From Streptomyces sp. NBC_00224 (GTDB lineage: Bacteria > Actinomycetota > Actinomycetes > Streptomycetales > Streptomycetaceae), in the NCBI RefSeq assembly GCF_041435195.1, contig NZ_CP108106.1, forward strand, positions 5,619,501-5,683,500: a DNA stretch of 64,000 nucleotides, given 5' to 3'. The position numbers were made by a program, and so were the translations under genes. Shown here piece after piece: positions 34,641 through 43,119 of the stretch (its first letter is position 1; each line of letters starts with the position of its first letter). Under the pieces are notes generated by a model. That model was given only the letters and a program-made list of their open reading frames with translations. It had not been told where the DNA came from and made no database searches.

Positions 34641-35059
34641 CGCCGGACGCCACCGGCACCTCCGCCGTCGACTGGGAGGCTCTGCGCGAGGCGGCCCGGG
34701 ACGCCATGTCCCGGGCGTACGCCCCGTACTCGGGCTACCCGGTCGGCGCGGCGGCGTTCGTCGACGACGGGCGCACGATCACCGGCTGCAACGTCGAGAA
34801 CGCCTCGTACGGCCTGTCGCTGTGCGCCGAGTGCGGGCTCGTCTCGGCGCTGCGGCTCGGCGGCGGCGGCCGGCTGACGCACTTCGTCTGCGTCGACGGC
34901 CACGGCGCCGTGCTCGTGCCCTGCGGCCGCTGCCGGCAGCTGCTGTACGAGTTCGGCGGACCGGAGCTGCTCCTGGAGACCCCGGACGGGATCCTGCCGC
35001 TCTCCGCGATGCTTCCGCAGGCCTTCGGCCCGGACCATCTGAAGCAACCGCTCAAGTAA
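34637..35059 (+). CDS. cdd: Cytidine deaminase
   Basis: This 140-residue zinc deaminase converts cytidine and deoxycytidine to (deoxy)uridine. The active site is intact: GCNVENASYGLSLCAECG with the first Cys ligand and the preceding Glu-containing loop, and VPCGRCRQLLYEF with the other two Cys. The GTG at 34637 overlaps the permease stop (GTGA), so cdd is made together with the importer. A hairpin follows. Confidence 0.95.
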   Translation: MTPDATGTSAVDWEALREAARDAMSRAYAPYSGYPVGAAAFVDDGRTITGCNVENASYGLSLCAECGLVSALRLGGGGRLTHFVCVDGHGAVLVPCGRCRQLLYEFGGPELLLETPDGILPLSAMLPQAFGPDHLKQPLK

Positions 35060-35064
35060 CCACC

Positions 35065-35102
35065 GCGGCCCCTCCGTTGCTGATCAGCGAGGGAGGGGCC
35101 GC
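35065..35102 (+). terminator. Hairpin terminator after cdd
   Basis: GCGGCCCCTCC (35065-35075) pairs perfectly with 35092-35102. It ends the importer-cdd operon just before the deoA operator. Confidence 0.75.
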
Positions 35103-35116
35103 ACCCGTCAGACCTC

Positions 35117-35130
35117 TCTATGCGCGTAGA
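35117..35130. promoter_or_regulatory. Nucleoside-regulon operator before deoA
   Basis: TCTATGCGCGTAGA, one change from the perfect palindrome TCTACGCGCGTAGA, extended to 16 bp by flanking C and G. A possible -10, TACCGT, lies at 35139-35144. Confidence 0.75.
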
Positions 35131-35176
35131 GTCGCGTGTACCGTACGGACGAACCGCACTTGCCGGAAGGAATGCC

Positions 35177-36454
35177 ATGGACGTCATCTCCGTCATCCGC
35201 ACCAAGCGAGACCGGGGCGAGCTGAGCCCGGAGCAGATCGACTGGGTCATCGACGCCTACACCCGGGGTGTCGTCGCCGACGAGCAGATGTCGGCCCTCG
35301 CCATGGCGATCCTGCTCAACGGCATGAACCGTACGGAGATCGCCCGCTGGACCGCCGCGATGATCGCGTCCGGCGAGCGCATGAACTTCGACGCGCTCTC
35401 GCGCCCCACCGCCGACAAGCACTCCACCGGCGGCGTCGGCGACAAGATCACGCTGCCGCTCGCCCCGCTGGTCGCCGCGTGCGGCGCGGCCGTGCCGCAG
35501 CTGTCCGGCCGGGGCCTCGGCCACACCGGCGGCACCCTCGACAAGCTGGAGTCCATCCCCGGCTGGCGCGCGCTGCTCTCCAACGAGGAGATGCTGAACG
35601 TCCTGGACACCACCGGCGCGGTCATCTGCGCGGCGGGCGACGGTCTGGCCCCCGCCGACAAGAAGCTCTACGCGCTGCGCGACGTCACCGGCACCGTCGA
35701 GGCCATCCCGCTGATCGCCTCCTCGATCATGTCGAAGAAGATCGCCGAGGGCACCGGCTCGCTGGTCCTCGACGTCAAGGTCGGCACCGGCGCCTTCATG
35801 AAGACCATCGAGGACGCCCGCGAGCTCGCCTCCACCATGGTCGCGCTCGGCACCGACAGCGGTGTCAAGACCGTCGCGCTGCTCACCGACATGTCCACCC
35901 CGCTGGGCCTCACCGCGGGCAACGCCCTCGAAGTCCGCGAGTCCGTCGAGGTCCTCGCGGGCGGCGGCCCCCAGGACGTCGTCGACCTCACCCTGGCGCT
36001 CGCCCGCGAGATGCTGGACGCGGCCGGGATCAAGGACGCCGACCCCGAGAAGGCGCTCGCCGACGGCTCGGCCATGGACGTCTGGCGCCGGATGATCGCG
36101 GCCCAGGGCGGCGACCCGGACGCGACCCTGCCGGTCGCCCGCGAGCAGCACGTCGTCACCGCCTCGCGGTCGGGCGTGCTGACCCGCCTCGACGCGTACG
36201 ACATCGGCGTCGCCGCCTGGCGCCTGGGCGCCGGCCGGGCCCGCAAGGAGGACCCGGTGCAGGCGGGCGCGGGCGTCGAGCTGCACGCCAAGCCGGGCGA
36301 CACGGTGACGGCGGGTCAGCCGCTGCTCACCCTGCACACGGACACGCCGGAGAAGTTCGAGTACGCCCTCCAGACGCTGGGCGACTCGTACGACATCGCC
36401 CCGGCGGGCACCTCGTTCACCGCGAACCCGATCGTTCTCGACCGGATCGCCTGA
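35177..36454 (+). CDS. deoA: Thymidine phosphorylase
   Basis: This 425-residue pyrimidine nucleoside phosphorylase releases thymine or uracil and (deoxy)ribose-1-phosphate. The signature KHSTGGVGDKITLPLAPLVA is complete. Also seen are SGRGLGHTGGTLDKLESIPG, IMSKKIAEGTGSLVLDVKVGTGAFMK and the C-terminal PYNP domain (LGAGRARKEDPVQAGAGVELHAKPGD). The ATG at 35177 follows GGAAGG. It has its own operator, separate from the importer operon. Confidence 0.95.
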   Translation: MDVISVIRTKRDRGELSPEQIDWVIDAYTRGVVADEQMSALAMAILLNGMNRTEIARWTAAMIASGERMNFDALSRPTADKHSTGGVGDKITLPLAPLVAACGAAVPQLSGRGLGHTGGTLDKLESIPGWRALLSNEEMLNVLDTTGAVICAAGDGLAPADKKLYALRDVTGTVEAIPLIASSIMSKKIAEGTGSLVLDVKVGTGAFMKTIEDARELASTMVALGTDSGVKTVALLTDMSTPLGLTAGNALEVRESVEVLAGGGPQDVVDLTLALAREMLDAAGIKDADPEKALADGSAMDVWRRMIAAQGGDPDATLPVAREQHVVTASRSGVLTRLDAYDIGVAAWRLGAGRARKEDPVQAGAGVELHAKPGDTVTAGQPLLTLHTDTPEKFEYALQTLGDSYDIAPAGTSFTANPIVLDRIA

Positions 36455-36475
36455 CGCCCTCCGCGCACCTCCCCG

Positions 36476-36520
36476 CAGACCCGCACCCGGCCGATGACTT
36501 TCTCGGCCGGGGCGGGTCTG
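36476..36520 (+). terminator. Hairpin terminator after deoA
   Basis: A stem of about 18 bp (36476-36494 with 36503-36520), with one bulged A and an eight-base loop, followed by TT. It ends only eight bases before the start of the STAS gene. Confidence 0.7.
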
Positions 36521-36527
36521 TTCCCGT

Positions 36528-36800
36528 GTGAAGCCCATCGAACCCGCCCACCTGGTCGTCCCCGCCCCCGTCACCCTCGCCGACGTACCACCGCTGTGCG
36601 AGCGGCTGCGGGCGCTGTACGCGGCCGGGGCGCGGGAGGTGGTGTGCGATGTGGGCGGGCTGGTACGGGCCGATCTGGCGGCGGTGGAGGCCGTCGCCCG
36701 GCTCCGCCTGACTGCCCGGCGGGCGGGCGGGCACCTGTCGATACGCAACGCGGGGCCGGGGTTGGTGGCGTTGCTGCACCTCGCGGGACTGGCGGAGTAG
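36528..36800 (+). CDS. STAS-domain protein lacking the phosphorylatable Ser
   Basis: The protein has 90 residues, a single STAS fold as in anti-sigma factor antagonists (SpoIIAA/RsbV). The core is [24 protein letters not shown] followed by the helix/strand RRAGGHLSIRNAGPGLVALLHLAGL. At the position where antagonists have the phosphorylated Ser it reads VRADLAAV, so regulation by an anti-sigma kinase is not expected. It may be a constitutive binder. No kinase or sigma partner is adjacent. The GTG at 36528 sits close behind the deoA terminator. Confidence 0.7.
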   Translation: MKPIEPAHLVVPAPVTLADVPPLCERLRALYAAGAREVVCDVGGLVRADLAAVEAVARLRLTARRAGGHLSIRNAGPGLVALLHLAGLAE

Positions 36801-37034
36801 CTGTTCGTCTGCGGGCCGGTGGTGGGCTGGTCGCGCCCACGCGGCGGAGCCGCAAATGTCACGGCCCCGCGCCCCTCAGGTAGTCCGCCGCAGCCGGAGA
36901 ATCCAGCTCAGCCACAGGCTTTCAGGGGCGCGGGGAACTGCGCGAGCAACCCAGCACGGTCCGCAGACGAATACGGGGTTAGGGGCGCGGGGAACTGCGC
37001 GACCAGCCCACCACCGGCCCGCAGGTGAAAGACG
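36801..37034. repeat. Intergenic palindromic repeat cluster (copy 1)
   Basis: This gene-free stretch holds three units of a repeat family also found at 44750, 50113, 57370 and 60124. The core is GGGGCGCGGGGAACTGCGCG, with GACCAGCC and the border GCCCGCAG or CTGCGGGC. Here one degenerate left arm (CTGCGGGCCGGTGG) precedes two right-facing arms (around 36925 and 36980). Confidence 0.8.
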
Positions 37035-38030
37035 TCAGGCCTCGCCCAGCGCTTGGGGCAACCCGAACATCGGGAACCAACGCGCTGTATCCAGAAACGC
37101 GTTGAGCCCGACTATCTTCCCGTCGGCGATCTCCACGACCTGGAGCGCCCAGGGTTCATGCCGCCCGCCAGGGCCAGGCCGGTACTGACCGAAGGCGGGC
37201 GTCCCGTTGGCGACGGTCGGCACCAGGCGCGAGCCCCGGCACCCGTGCCCCGTGCCCAGGTGCCACGCCACGATGTCCTCGGGGCCGCGCAGCCACAGGT
37301 CGTACGGCGGCATGGACAGCGTCGCGTCCTCGTGCAGCAGGGACGTCAGGGCCGACATGTCGTACCCCTCGAACGCCGCCACATAGCGGGCCAGGAGCTT
37401 CTGCTGCTCCTCGTCGAGCGGGTCCGCCGCGTCCGAGGCGCGCGGCTCCGACTCCGCCAGCGTCGAACGCGCCCGCTGGAGCGCGCTGTTGACCGACGCC
37501 ACCGTCGTCCCGAGCAGCTCGGCCACCTCGCTCGCCTTCCACGCGAGCACCTCGCGCAGGATGAGCACCGCCCGCTGCTTGGGCGGCAGGTGCTGGAGGG
37601 CCGCGACGAAGGCGAGCCGCACGCTCTCGCGCGCGACCGCCGTCTCGGCCGGGTCGTCCACCGCCGTGGGCAGCACCCGCGCGTCCGGCACCGGCTCCAG
37701 CCAGGTCACCTCCGGCCGCGAGCGCAGCACGGCCGAGGACGCCGTCTGCGGGGCCGTGAGGTCCATCGGGCGGGCCCGCTTGCCGCTCGCGGTCAGCATG
37801 TCCAGGCAGACGTTGGTCGCGATCCGGTACAGCCAGGACCGCAGGGACGAGCGGCCCTCGAACTTCTCGTAACTCCGCCATGCCCGGACCAGCGTGTCCT
37901 GCACCGCGTCCTCCGCCTCGAAGGCCGAGCCGAGCATCCGGTAGCAGTACCCCGTCAGCTCGACCCGGTGCTTCTCCAGGCGGGAGTCCAGGTCCGTCGC
38001 CACCGACGGTTCCGTTGACAGATCACCCAT
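37035..38030 (-). CDS. ECF sigma factor with C-terminal SnoaL-like domain
   Basis: The protein has 331 residues from the ATG at 38030, which follows GGTGGA. Region 2 is LTGYCYRMLGSAFEAEDAVQDTLVRAWR and SSLRSWLYRIATNVCLDML. Region 4 is LQHLPPKQRAVLILREVLAWKASEVAELLGTTVASVNSALQRAR. After residue 205 comes a SnoaL/NTF2-like domain (LARYVAAFEGYDMSALTSLLHEDATLSMPP to LDTARWFPMFGLP). Such fused domains replace a separate anti-sigma factor by controlling the sigma part in cis (SigG/SigJ, TIGR02960-like class). It stands alone. Confidence 0.9.
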   Translation of the reverse strand: MGDLSTEPSVATDLDSRLEKHRVELTGYCYRMLGSAFEAEDAVQDTLVRAWRSYEKFEGRSSLRSWLYRIATNVCLDMLTASGKRARPMDLTAPQTASSAVLRSRPEVTWLEPVPDARVLPTAVDDPAETAVARESVRLAFVAALQHLPPKQRAVLILREVLAWKASEVAELLGTTVASVNSALQRARSTLAESEPRASDAADPLDEEQQKLLARYVAAFEGYDMSALTSLLHEDATLSMPPYDLWLRGPEDIVAWHLGTGHGCRGSRLVPTVANGTPAFGQYRPGPGGRHEPWALQVVEIADGKIVGLNAFLDTARWFPMFGLPQALGEA

Positions 38031-38131
38031 CGCGTCCACCCCAGATCGCCCATGTGCTCCAGCTCTTCGGAAGCTACAGGAGCCCACTGACAATCGCGCC
38101 TCAGGTGGACGTTTCAGCAGGTCGCGTGGGG

Positions 38132-39403
38132 TCAGGCGAGGCGCGTCGCGGCGAGCCTGCGCTCGGTGCGGGCGGCGTGGCTGCCGTACAGCGTCACCGA
38201 GACGACGCCGAGGACGGCCAGCAGGCCGAGCAGCACCGTGGCGGGCCAGCCGCCCGCGTGGAAGGCGATCGCGCCGAGTGTGCCGCCCGCGCTGCTGCCC
38301 AGGTAGTACGCGGACTGGTAGAGCGCCGACGCCTGGGCGCGGCCCGTCTTCGCGGTGCGGCTCACCGAGGAGGAGGCGACCGCGTGGCCCGCGAAGAAGC
38401 CCGCGGTGATCAGCACCAGGCCCGCCAGGACCGCCGCCAGCGAGTCGAGCAGGCTCAGCACCAGACCGGCGGTCGTGGTCGAGACGGCCAGATAGAGCGC
38501 GCCCCGGCGGCCGAGCCGGGCGACCAGGTTCCCGGCCGCGGCCGAGGAGACCGTACCCACCAGGTAGACCAGGAAGATCGAGCCGACCACACCCTGCGGC
38601 AGGTCGAAGGGCGCGGCGCTGAGCCGGTAGCCGATGACTGTGTAGACGGCGCCGAACACCGTCATGAAGAGCGCGCCGATCGCGTACAGGCGCACGAGCA
38701 GCGGGTCCGCGAGGTGGCCGCGCACGGTCGCCGCCAGGGCGCGCGGGTCAAGGGACGCGGCCTTGAAGTGGCGGGACCTGGGGAGCAGCAGCCGGAACGC
38801 CACCGCGCACCCGGCGGCCAGCAGCCCGACCGCCGCCAGCGCCGCGCGCCAGCCCCACGCCTGGGCCACCCAGCCGGTCAGGATGCGGCCGCTCATGCCG
38901 CCGATGGAGTTGCCCGCCACGAACAGGCCGATCGCCGCGACCAGCGCCTTGGGCCGCACCTCTTCCGCGAGATAGGCCATCGCGGAGGCGGGCAGCCCGG
39001 CCAGGGCCGCGCCCTGGACCGCCCGCAGCGCCACCAGCCAGCCCACGTTCGGCGCGAAGGGCACGAGCAGCCCCACCGCGACCGCGACCACCAGGGAGAC
39101 CGTCATCGTCCGGGACCGCCCGAACCGCTCGGACAGCGCGCTCAGCGGCAGTACGCACAGCGCCAGCGCGCCGGTCGCCGCCGACACGGTCCAGCTCGCC
39201 GCGGAGGCCGACACCCCCAAGTCGCCCGAGATCAGCGGGAGCAGGGCCTGGGTGGAGTAGAGGAGGGCGAAGGTCGCGACCCCGGCGGCGAAGAGCGCGA
39301 AGCTCATCCGGCGGTAGCCGGGAGCACCCGGGAAGAGCTGGTCGGGGGACGGCGCGGTGGAGGCACCCACGGTGGTGGGTGCCCCGGTACTGGCAGGAGG
39401 CAT
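38132..39403 (-). CDS. MFS transporter, DHA1-type (YnfM/CynX-like)
   Basis: This 423-residue transporter has twelve membrane segments. The first helix, MSFALFAAGVATFALLYSTQALLPLI, carries the family motif with YSTQALLP. LSERFGRSRTMTVSL is the loop 2-3 signature, and LRAVQGAALAGLPASAMAYLAEEV is the helix-5 region of YnfM-type drug/sugar exporters. It is divergent from a LysR gene with repeat half-sites between them, so expression is probably LysR-controlled. The substrate is unknown. Confidence 0.88.
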   Translation of the reverse strand: MPPASTGAPTTVGASTAPSPDQLFPGAPGYRRMSFALFAAGVATFALLYSTQALLPLISGDLGVSASAASWTVSAATGALALCVLPLSALSERFGRSRTMTVSLVVAVAVGLLVPFAPNVGWLVALRAVQGAALAGLPASAMAYLAEEVRPKALVAAIGLFVAGNSIGGMSGRILTGWVAQAWGWRAALAAVGLLAAGCAVAFRLLLPRSRHFKAASLDPRALAATVRGHLADPLLVRLYAIGALFMTVFGAVYTVIGYRLSAAPFDLPQGVVGSIFLVYLVGTVSSAAAGNLVARLGRRGALYLAVSTTTAGLVLSLLDSLAAVLAGLVLITAGFFAGHAVASSSVSRTAKTGRAQASALYQSAYYLGSSAGGTLGAIAFHAGGWPATVLLGLLAVLGVVSVTLYGSHAARTERRLAATRLA

Positions 39404-39427
39404 ACGTCGACCGTAGGCCCGGCAGAT

Positions 39428-39476
39428 TTATGCGTCCAATGCATCGAGCGCGCATAATCAATGCACGTACGCATAA
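39428..39476. promoter_or_regulatory. LysR-type operator region between MFS and LysR genes
   Basis: TTATGCG (39428-39434) is followed by its inverted copy CGCATAA at 39451-39457 and again at 39470-39476. An inverted repeat plus an extra half-site fits the recognition/activation site layout of LysR regulators. The sequence is notably AT-richer than its surroundings. Confidence 0.65.
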
Positions 39477-39501
39477 GCACAGCTCAGGCGGGTGTCTGTC
39501 A

Positions 39502-40419
39502 TTGAACAGTAACGAAGAAGACATTGTTACGGTGCTCGCGCCCCGCCTCGCGTACTTCGCGGCGGTCGCCCGCCACGAGCACGTCACGCGCGCGGCGCAC
39601 GAGCTCGGCGTGCCCCAGCCGACGCTCTCGCGGGCCATGGTCCGCCTCGAAGAGGACCTCGGGGTCGCCCTGTTCGCCCGCAGGGGCCGTACGGTCTCGC
39701 TCACCCCCGCCGGCCGCACCTTCCTCGGCTCGGCCGAGCGCGCCCTCGCCGAGGTGGAGCGGGCCGCCGAGTCGGTGCGGGCCGACGCCGACCCGGCGGC
39801 GGGCAAGGTCGCCTTCGGCTTCCTGCACACCATGGGCTCCGAGACGGTGCCCGCCCTCATCCGGGCCTTCCGGGTCACCCACCCCCGGGTGCGCTTCACC
39901 CTCGTGCAGAACTACGGCGAGGCGATGATCGAGCGGCTGCGCGCGGGGGACCTCGACCTCTGCCTCACCTCGCCGGTGCCCGACGCGCCCGACCTCGTGG
40001 CCCGGCGCCTCGACGAGCAGCGGCTGCGGCTCGTCGTCCCCGACGACCACCGCCTCGCGGCCCGCAAGCGGGTCCGGCTCGCGGAGGCCGCCGACGAGAC
40101 GTTCGTGACCCTGGAGCCCGGCTACGGGCTGCGGCGCATCACCGACGACCTGTGCGCGCAGGCCGGGTTCACCCCGAGGGTCGCCTTCGAGGGCGAGGAG
40201 GCGGAGACCCTGCGCGGCCTGGTGGCGGCGGGCCTGGGCGTGGCCCTGCTGCCGCCGCCCGCGGTGGCCCGCCCGGGCGTGGTCGAGCTGACGGTGACGG
40301 CGCCGCGCGCGGTGCGCGAGATCGGCGTGGCCTGGCTGGACGGCCACCCGGACACCCCGCCGGTGGCCGCCTTCAAGGCGTTCCTGCTGTCGCGCCGCGG
40401 GCAGTTGCTGCCGGTGTGA
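39502..40419 (+). CDS. LysR-family transcriptional regulator
   Basis: The protein has 305 residues. The N-terminal winged HTH is RLAYFAAVARHEHVTRAAHELGVPQPTLSRAMVRLEEDLGVALFARRGRTVSLTPAG, and the rest is a periplasmic-binding-like inducer domain (KVAFGFLHTMGSETVP to VAAGLGVALLPPP). It resembles the regulators paired with YnfM-type MFS genes. The start is TTG 39502 (AGGCGGGTG upstream); GTG 39532 is possible and would still keep the HTH. It probably activates or represses the divergent transporter. Confidence 0.88.
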   Translation: MNSNEEDIVTVLAPRLAYFAAVARHEHVTRAAHELGVPQPTLSRAMVRLEEDLGVALFARRGRTVSLTPAGRTFLGSAERALAEVERAAESVRADADPAAGKVAFGFLHTMGSETVPALIRAFRVTHPRVRFTLVQNYGEAMIERLRAGDLDLCLTSPVPDAPDLVARRLDEQRLRLVVPDDHRLAARKRVRLAEAADETFVTLEPGYGLRRITDDLCAQAGFTPRVAFEGEEAETLRGLVAAGLGVALLPPPAVARPGVVELTVTAPRAVREIGVAWLDGHPDTPPVAAFKAFLLSRRGQLLPV

Positions 40420-40485
40420 GCCGTACGAGGCCGAATCTGCGCGTGTGAGCCGTACGGGCGCGCGGCGGCCGGTCTCCCGTACCCC

Positions 40486-41250
40486 TCACACGTGCAGTGA
40501 CTTCCCGAACCCCGCCGCGAGCGGCATCCGCAGCCCCAGCGGCGGCGGGGCGGCCAGCGCGTCGGCGACGGGACGCGCGTACGCGTGCGTGAAGAGCGAC
40601 CCCTTCACGAAGTCGGCCGCCAGGGCCAGGACTTCGGAGCGGTACTGGCGCAGCCCGTGCCCGTCCGAGTGGACCTCGAAGCGGCAGGTGTCGCGGTTGG
40701 TCTTCTTCGCGCGCGCGGCGAGCCGGAACGACAACTCCGGGTCGCTGCGCGCGTCGTTGGTGCCGTGGACTATCAGCACCCGCCGCCCCACCAGCTGCTT
40801 CACCGGCTCCGGCTCGGCCGCCACGTCCTCCTCCGGCAGCCAAGGGGCCAGTGAGAGCACGCAGTTGACGGCCGAGTGCCCCGCCGCCCGCAGTGCGGCA
40901 CGCCCGCCCATCCCGTGCCCGGCCAGACAGACGGGCACGTCCCCGTACCGCCGTACCACCTCCTCGGCGGCCCACTCGGCGTCCGCCGCGAGCCGGGCGT
41001 CGCCGCCGTTCCAGCCCCGGCCCCGGTAGCGGACGAGATGGGCCACGAGCCCGTCGTCCCGCCCCGCCCGGGCCAGGCGCCGGGCCAACGGCAGCGCCGA
41101 GGCGTACGAGACGGACGAAGGGCGGCGCGCCGAGACGGGATCGCCGTCCGGCAGCACCAGCACCACACCGCCGACCGAGGAGCCGGCGCCGGTCGCACCG
41201 ACGGCCCGTCCGAGCCGGGCAGCAGGCAGGGAAGTCGCATGCTGTGCCAT
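40486..41250 (-). CDS. Alpha/beta-hydrolase-fold protein with nucleophile Ser replaced by Gly
   Basis: This 254-residue protein is of the dienelactone hydrolase-like group. The fold is clear: VVLVLPDGDPVS, the oxyanion region, VCLAGHGMGGRAALRAAG at the nucleophile elbow, VLIVHGTNDARSD with the acid Asp, and EVHSDGHGLRQYR with the His. The elbow reads G-H-G-M-G where catalytic members have G-H-S-M-G, so the nucleophile is missing and normal hydrolase chemistry is not expected. It may be a binding protein or pseudoenzyme. It is transcribed away from add. Confidence 0.75.
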   Translation of the reverse strand: MAQHATSLPAARLGRAVGATGAGSSVGGVVLVLPDGDPVSARRPSSVSYASALPLARRLARAGRDDGLVAHLVRYRGRGWNGGDARLAADAEWAAEEVVRRYGDVPVCLAGHGMGGRAALRAAGHSAVNCVLSLAPWLPEEDVAAEPEPVKQLVGRRVLIVHGTNDARSDPELSFRLAARAKKTNRDTCRFEVHSDGHGLRQYRSEVLALAADFVKGSLFTHAYARPVADALAAPPPLGLRMPLAAGFGKSLHV

Positions 41251-41335
41251 GACAGAACAGTCTCAGAAGCCGAGGTGTACTCCACCCGTCCGCGCGGTCA
41301 CTGTTACGCATCGGCAACCGAGCGACTCCCGGTGA

Positions 41336-41349
41336 TCTACGCGCGTAGG
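41336..41349. promoter_or_regulatory. Nucleoside-regulon operator before add
   Basis: TCTACGCGCGTAGG, 13 of 14 bases of the perfect palindrome, three bases before the -10 TAGCAT (41353-41358). That -10 ends six bases before the ATG of add, so a bound protein would block RNA polymerase directly. Confidence 0.8.
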
Positions 41350-41364
41350 GGCTAGCATGCGCAG

Positions 41365-42519
41365 ATGACGAGCCAGACCACCGACGTTCCGACCACGGAC
41401 CAGATCCGCCGCGCCCCGAAGGTGCTGCTCCACGACCACCTCGACGGCGGTCTGCGTCCTGGCACCATCATCGAGATCGCTGAACAGACCGGGTATACCG
41501 GTCTGCCCGAGAGCGAGGCCGACAAGCTCGGCATCTGGTTCCGGGAAGCCGCCGACTCCGGTTCCCTGGAGCGGTATCTGGAGACCTTCGCGCACACCTG
41601 CGCCGTCATGCAGACCCGCGACGCGCTGTTCCGCGTCGCCGCCGAGTGCGCCGAGGACCTGGCGCAGGACGGCGTCGTCTACGCCGAGGTGCGGTACGCG
41701 CCGGAGCAGCACCTGGAGGGCGGCCTGACCCTCCAGGAGGTCGTGGAGGCCGTCAACGAGGGCTTCAGGGAGGGCGAGCGCCGGGCCCGCGCCGACGGGA
41801 ACCGTATCCGCGTCGGCGCCCTGCTCACCGCCATGCGGCACGCCGCCCGCGCCCTGGAGATCGCCGAACTCGCCAACTCCTACCGGGACTCGGGCGTGGT
41901 CGGCTTCGACATCGCGGGCGCCGAGGCCGGCTTCCCGCCCACCCGTCACCTGGACGCCTTCGAGTATCTGAAGCGGGAGAACAACCACTTCACCATCCAC
42001 GCGGGCGAGGCCTTCGGGCTGCCGTCGATCTGGCAGGCGCTCCAGTGGTGCGGCGCCGACCGGCTCGGCCACGGGGTGCGGATCATCGACGACATCGAGG
42101 TCGCCGAGGACGGCACCGTGAAGCTGGGGCGGCTCGCCGCGTACGTACGGGACAAGCGCATCCCGCTGGAGATGTGCCCGACGTCCAACCTCCAGACCGG
42201 CGCCGCCACTTCCTACGCCGAACACCCGATCGGGCTGCTGCGCCGGCTCCACTTCCGGGCCACCGTCAACACCGACAACCGCTTGATGAGCGGTACCAGC
42301 ATGAGCGAGGAATTCGAGCGGCTGACCGAGGCATTCGGCTACACGCTCGACGACATGCAGTGGTTCACCGTCAATGCGATGAAATCAGCGTTCATTCCTT
42401 TCGACGAACGCCTCGCCATGATCAATGACGTCATCAAGCCCGGCTACGCCGAGCTGAAATCCGAATGGCTGTTCAAGCAGACCGCCGCGACCAGCGGATC
42501 TACCCCGTCCATGGGCTGA
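41365..42519 (+). CDS. add: Adenosine deaminase
   Basis: This 384-residue metal-dependent deaminase turns adenosine and deoxyadenosine into inosine forms. Zinc-site motifs are [12 protein letters not shown] (in place of LHxHLDG), [19 protein letters not shown] and STVNTDN-like [14 protein letters not shown]. The catalytic Glu is in HAGE. The ATG at 41365 lies six bases after TAGCAT with no ribosome site, so the message is probably leaderless. The C-terminus is extended by a short Ser/Thr tail. It is single, with its own operator and terminator. Confidence 0.95.
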   Translation: MTSQTTDVPTTDQIRRAPKVLLHDHLDGGLRPGTIIEIAEQTGYTGLPESEADKLGIWFREAADSGSLERYLETFAHTCAVMQTRDALFRVAAECAEDLAQDGVVYAEVRYAPEQHLEGGLTLQEVVEAVNEGFREGERRARADGNRIRVGALLTAMRHAARALEIAELANSYRDSGVVGFDIAGAEAGFPPTRHLDAFEYLKRENNHFTIHAGEAFGLPSIWQALQWCGADRLGHGVRIIDDIEVAEDGTVKLGRLAAYVRDKRIPLEMCPTSNLQTGAATSYAEHPIGLLRRLHFRATVNTDNRLMSGTSMSEEFERLTEAFGYTLDDMQWFTVNAMKSAFIPFDERLAMINDVIKPGYAELKSEWLFKQTAATSGSTPSMG

Positions 42520-42535
42520 TCGGGTACATCATCGG

Positions 42536-42565
42536 AACGGCTGGGAGAAGTAAATCCCGGCCGTT
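42536..42565 (+). terminator. Intrinsic terminator after add
   Basis: An 11-bp stem (42536-42546 with 42555-42565, one G-U pair) followed by TT after a TT-ending arm, giving a four-T run, unusual in this genome. The spacer to 42653 has no gene. Confidence 0.8.
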
Positions 42566-42653
42566 TTCCGTGGTTTCACGTGTTTGCGGGGCGAGCGGCG
42601 GTCTGACTAGCTTGCAGAGCCGCTCACATTCCCTTCCCTAGGATGAATTCCAG

Positions 42654-42980
42654 ATGAAGCAGTCTGCCGTCAAGTCGCTCGGTGCCGCCGCTGTCGGTGT
42701 CGCCTTCGCCGCCGCTGCCGCCGGTACGGCCTCCGCCGCGCCCGCCATCGCCGGAGTGCCCGAGCTCCCCGCCCTCTCGGGCCTGACCAAGACGCTGCCC
42801 GTCGAGGGCGTCACCAACAAGCTCCCGATGGGTGCCCCGGAGTCGCTGACCGCCGGTCAGAACGCTCTGGGCAAGGGCGCGTCCACCCTGCCGACCGGGG
42901 GTGCTGACCCGGTGGCCGGCCTGCTCGGCGGCCTGCCGGTCGGCGGAGCCCTGGGTGGCGGCCTGCCGCTCGGCGGCTGA
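42654..42980 (+). CDS. Small secreted Gly/Pro/Leu-rich protein
   Basis: The protein has 108 residues. The signal peptide has the core LGAAAVGVAFAAAAAGTASAA with an AxA cleavage site near residue 28. The mature part is Pro/Gly/Leu-rich and ends GGLLGGLPVGGALGGGLPLGG-like repeats (LGGLPVGG, LGGGLPLGG). There is no cysteine. It resembles in size and character the secreted protein at 49642. The function is unknown; a wall or extracellular role is all that can be said. Confidence 0.75.
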   Translation: MKQSAVKSLGAAAVGVAFAAAAAGTASAAPAIAGVPELPALSGLTKTLPVEGVTNKLPMGAPESLTAGQNALGKGASTLPTGGADPVAGLLGGLPVGGALGGGLPLGG

Positions 42981-43119
42981 TGGCCGAAACGTACCGCCTG
43001 GCGGTGCTTTGAGGCGTTGTGGCGGGGCGCACATCCGGTCGTGGGTGTGCGCTCCGCCGCGTCTGTGTCAGGATCGCGGCTCGTACGCTGGCTATTGACA
43101 GGTGAGTAGGGTTCCGACG

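Noticed and set aside
37156-37881. Overlapping frames within the SnoaL-type sigma factor
   Set aside because: Out-of-frame translations of the sigma gene without any motif.
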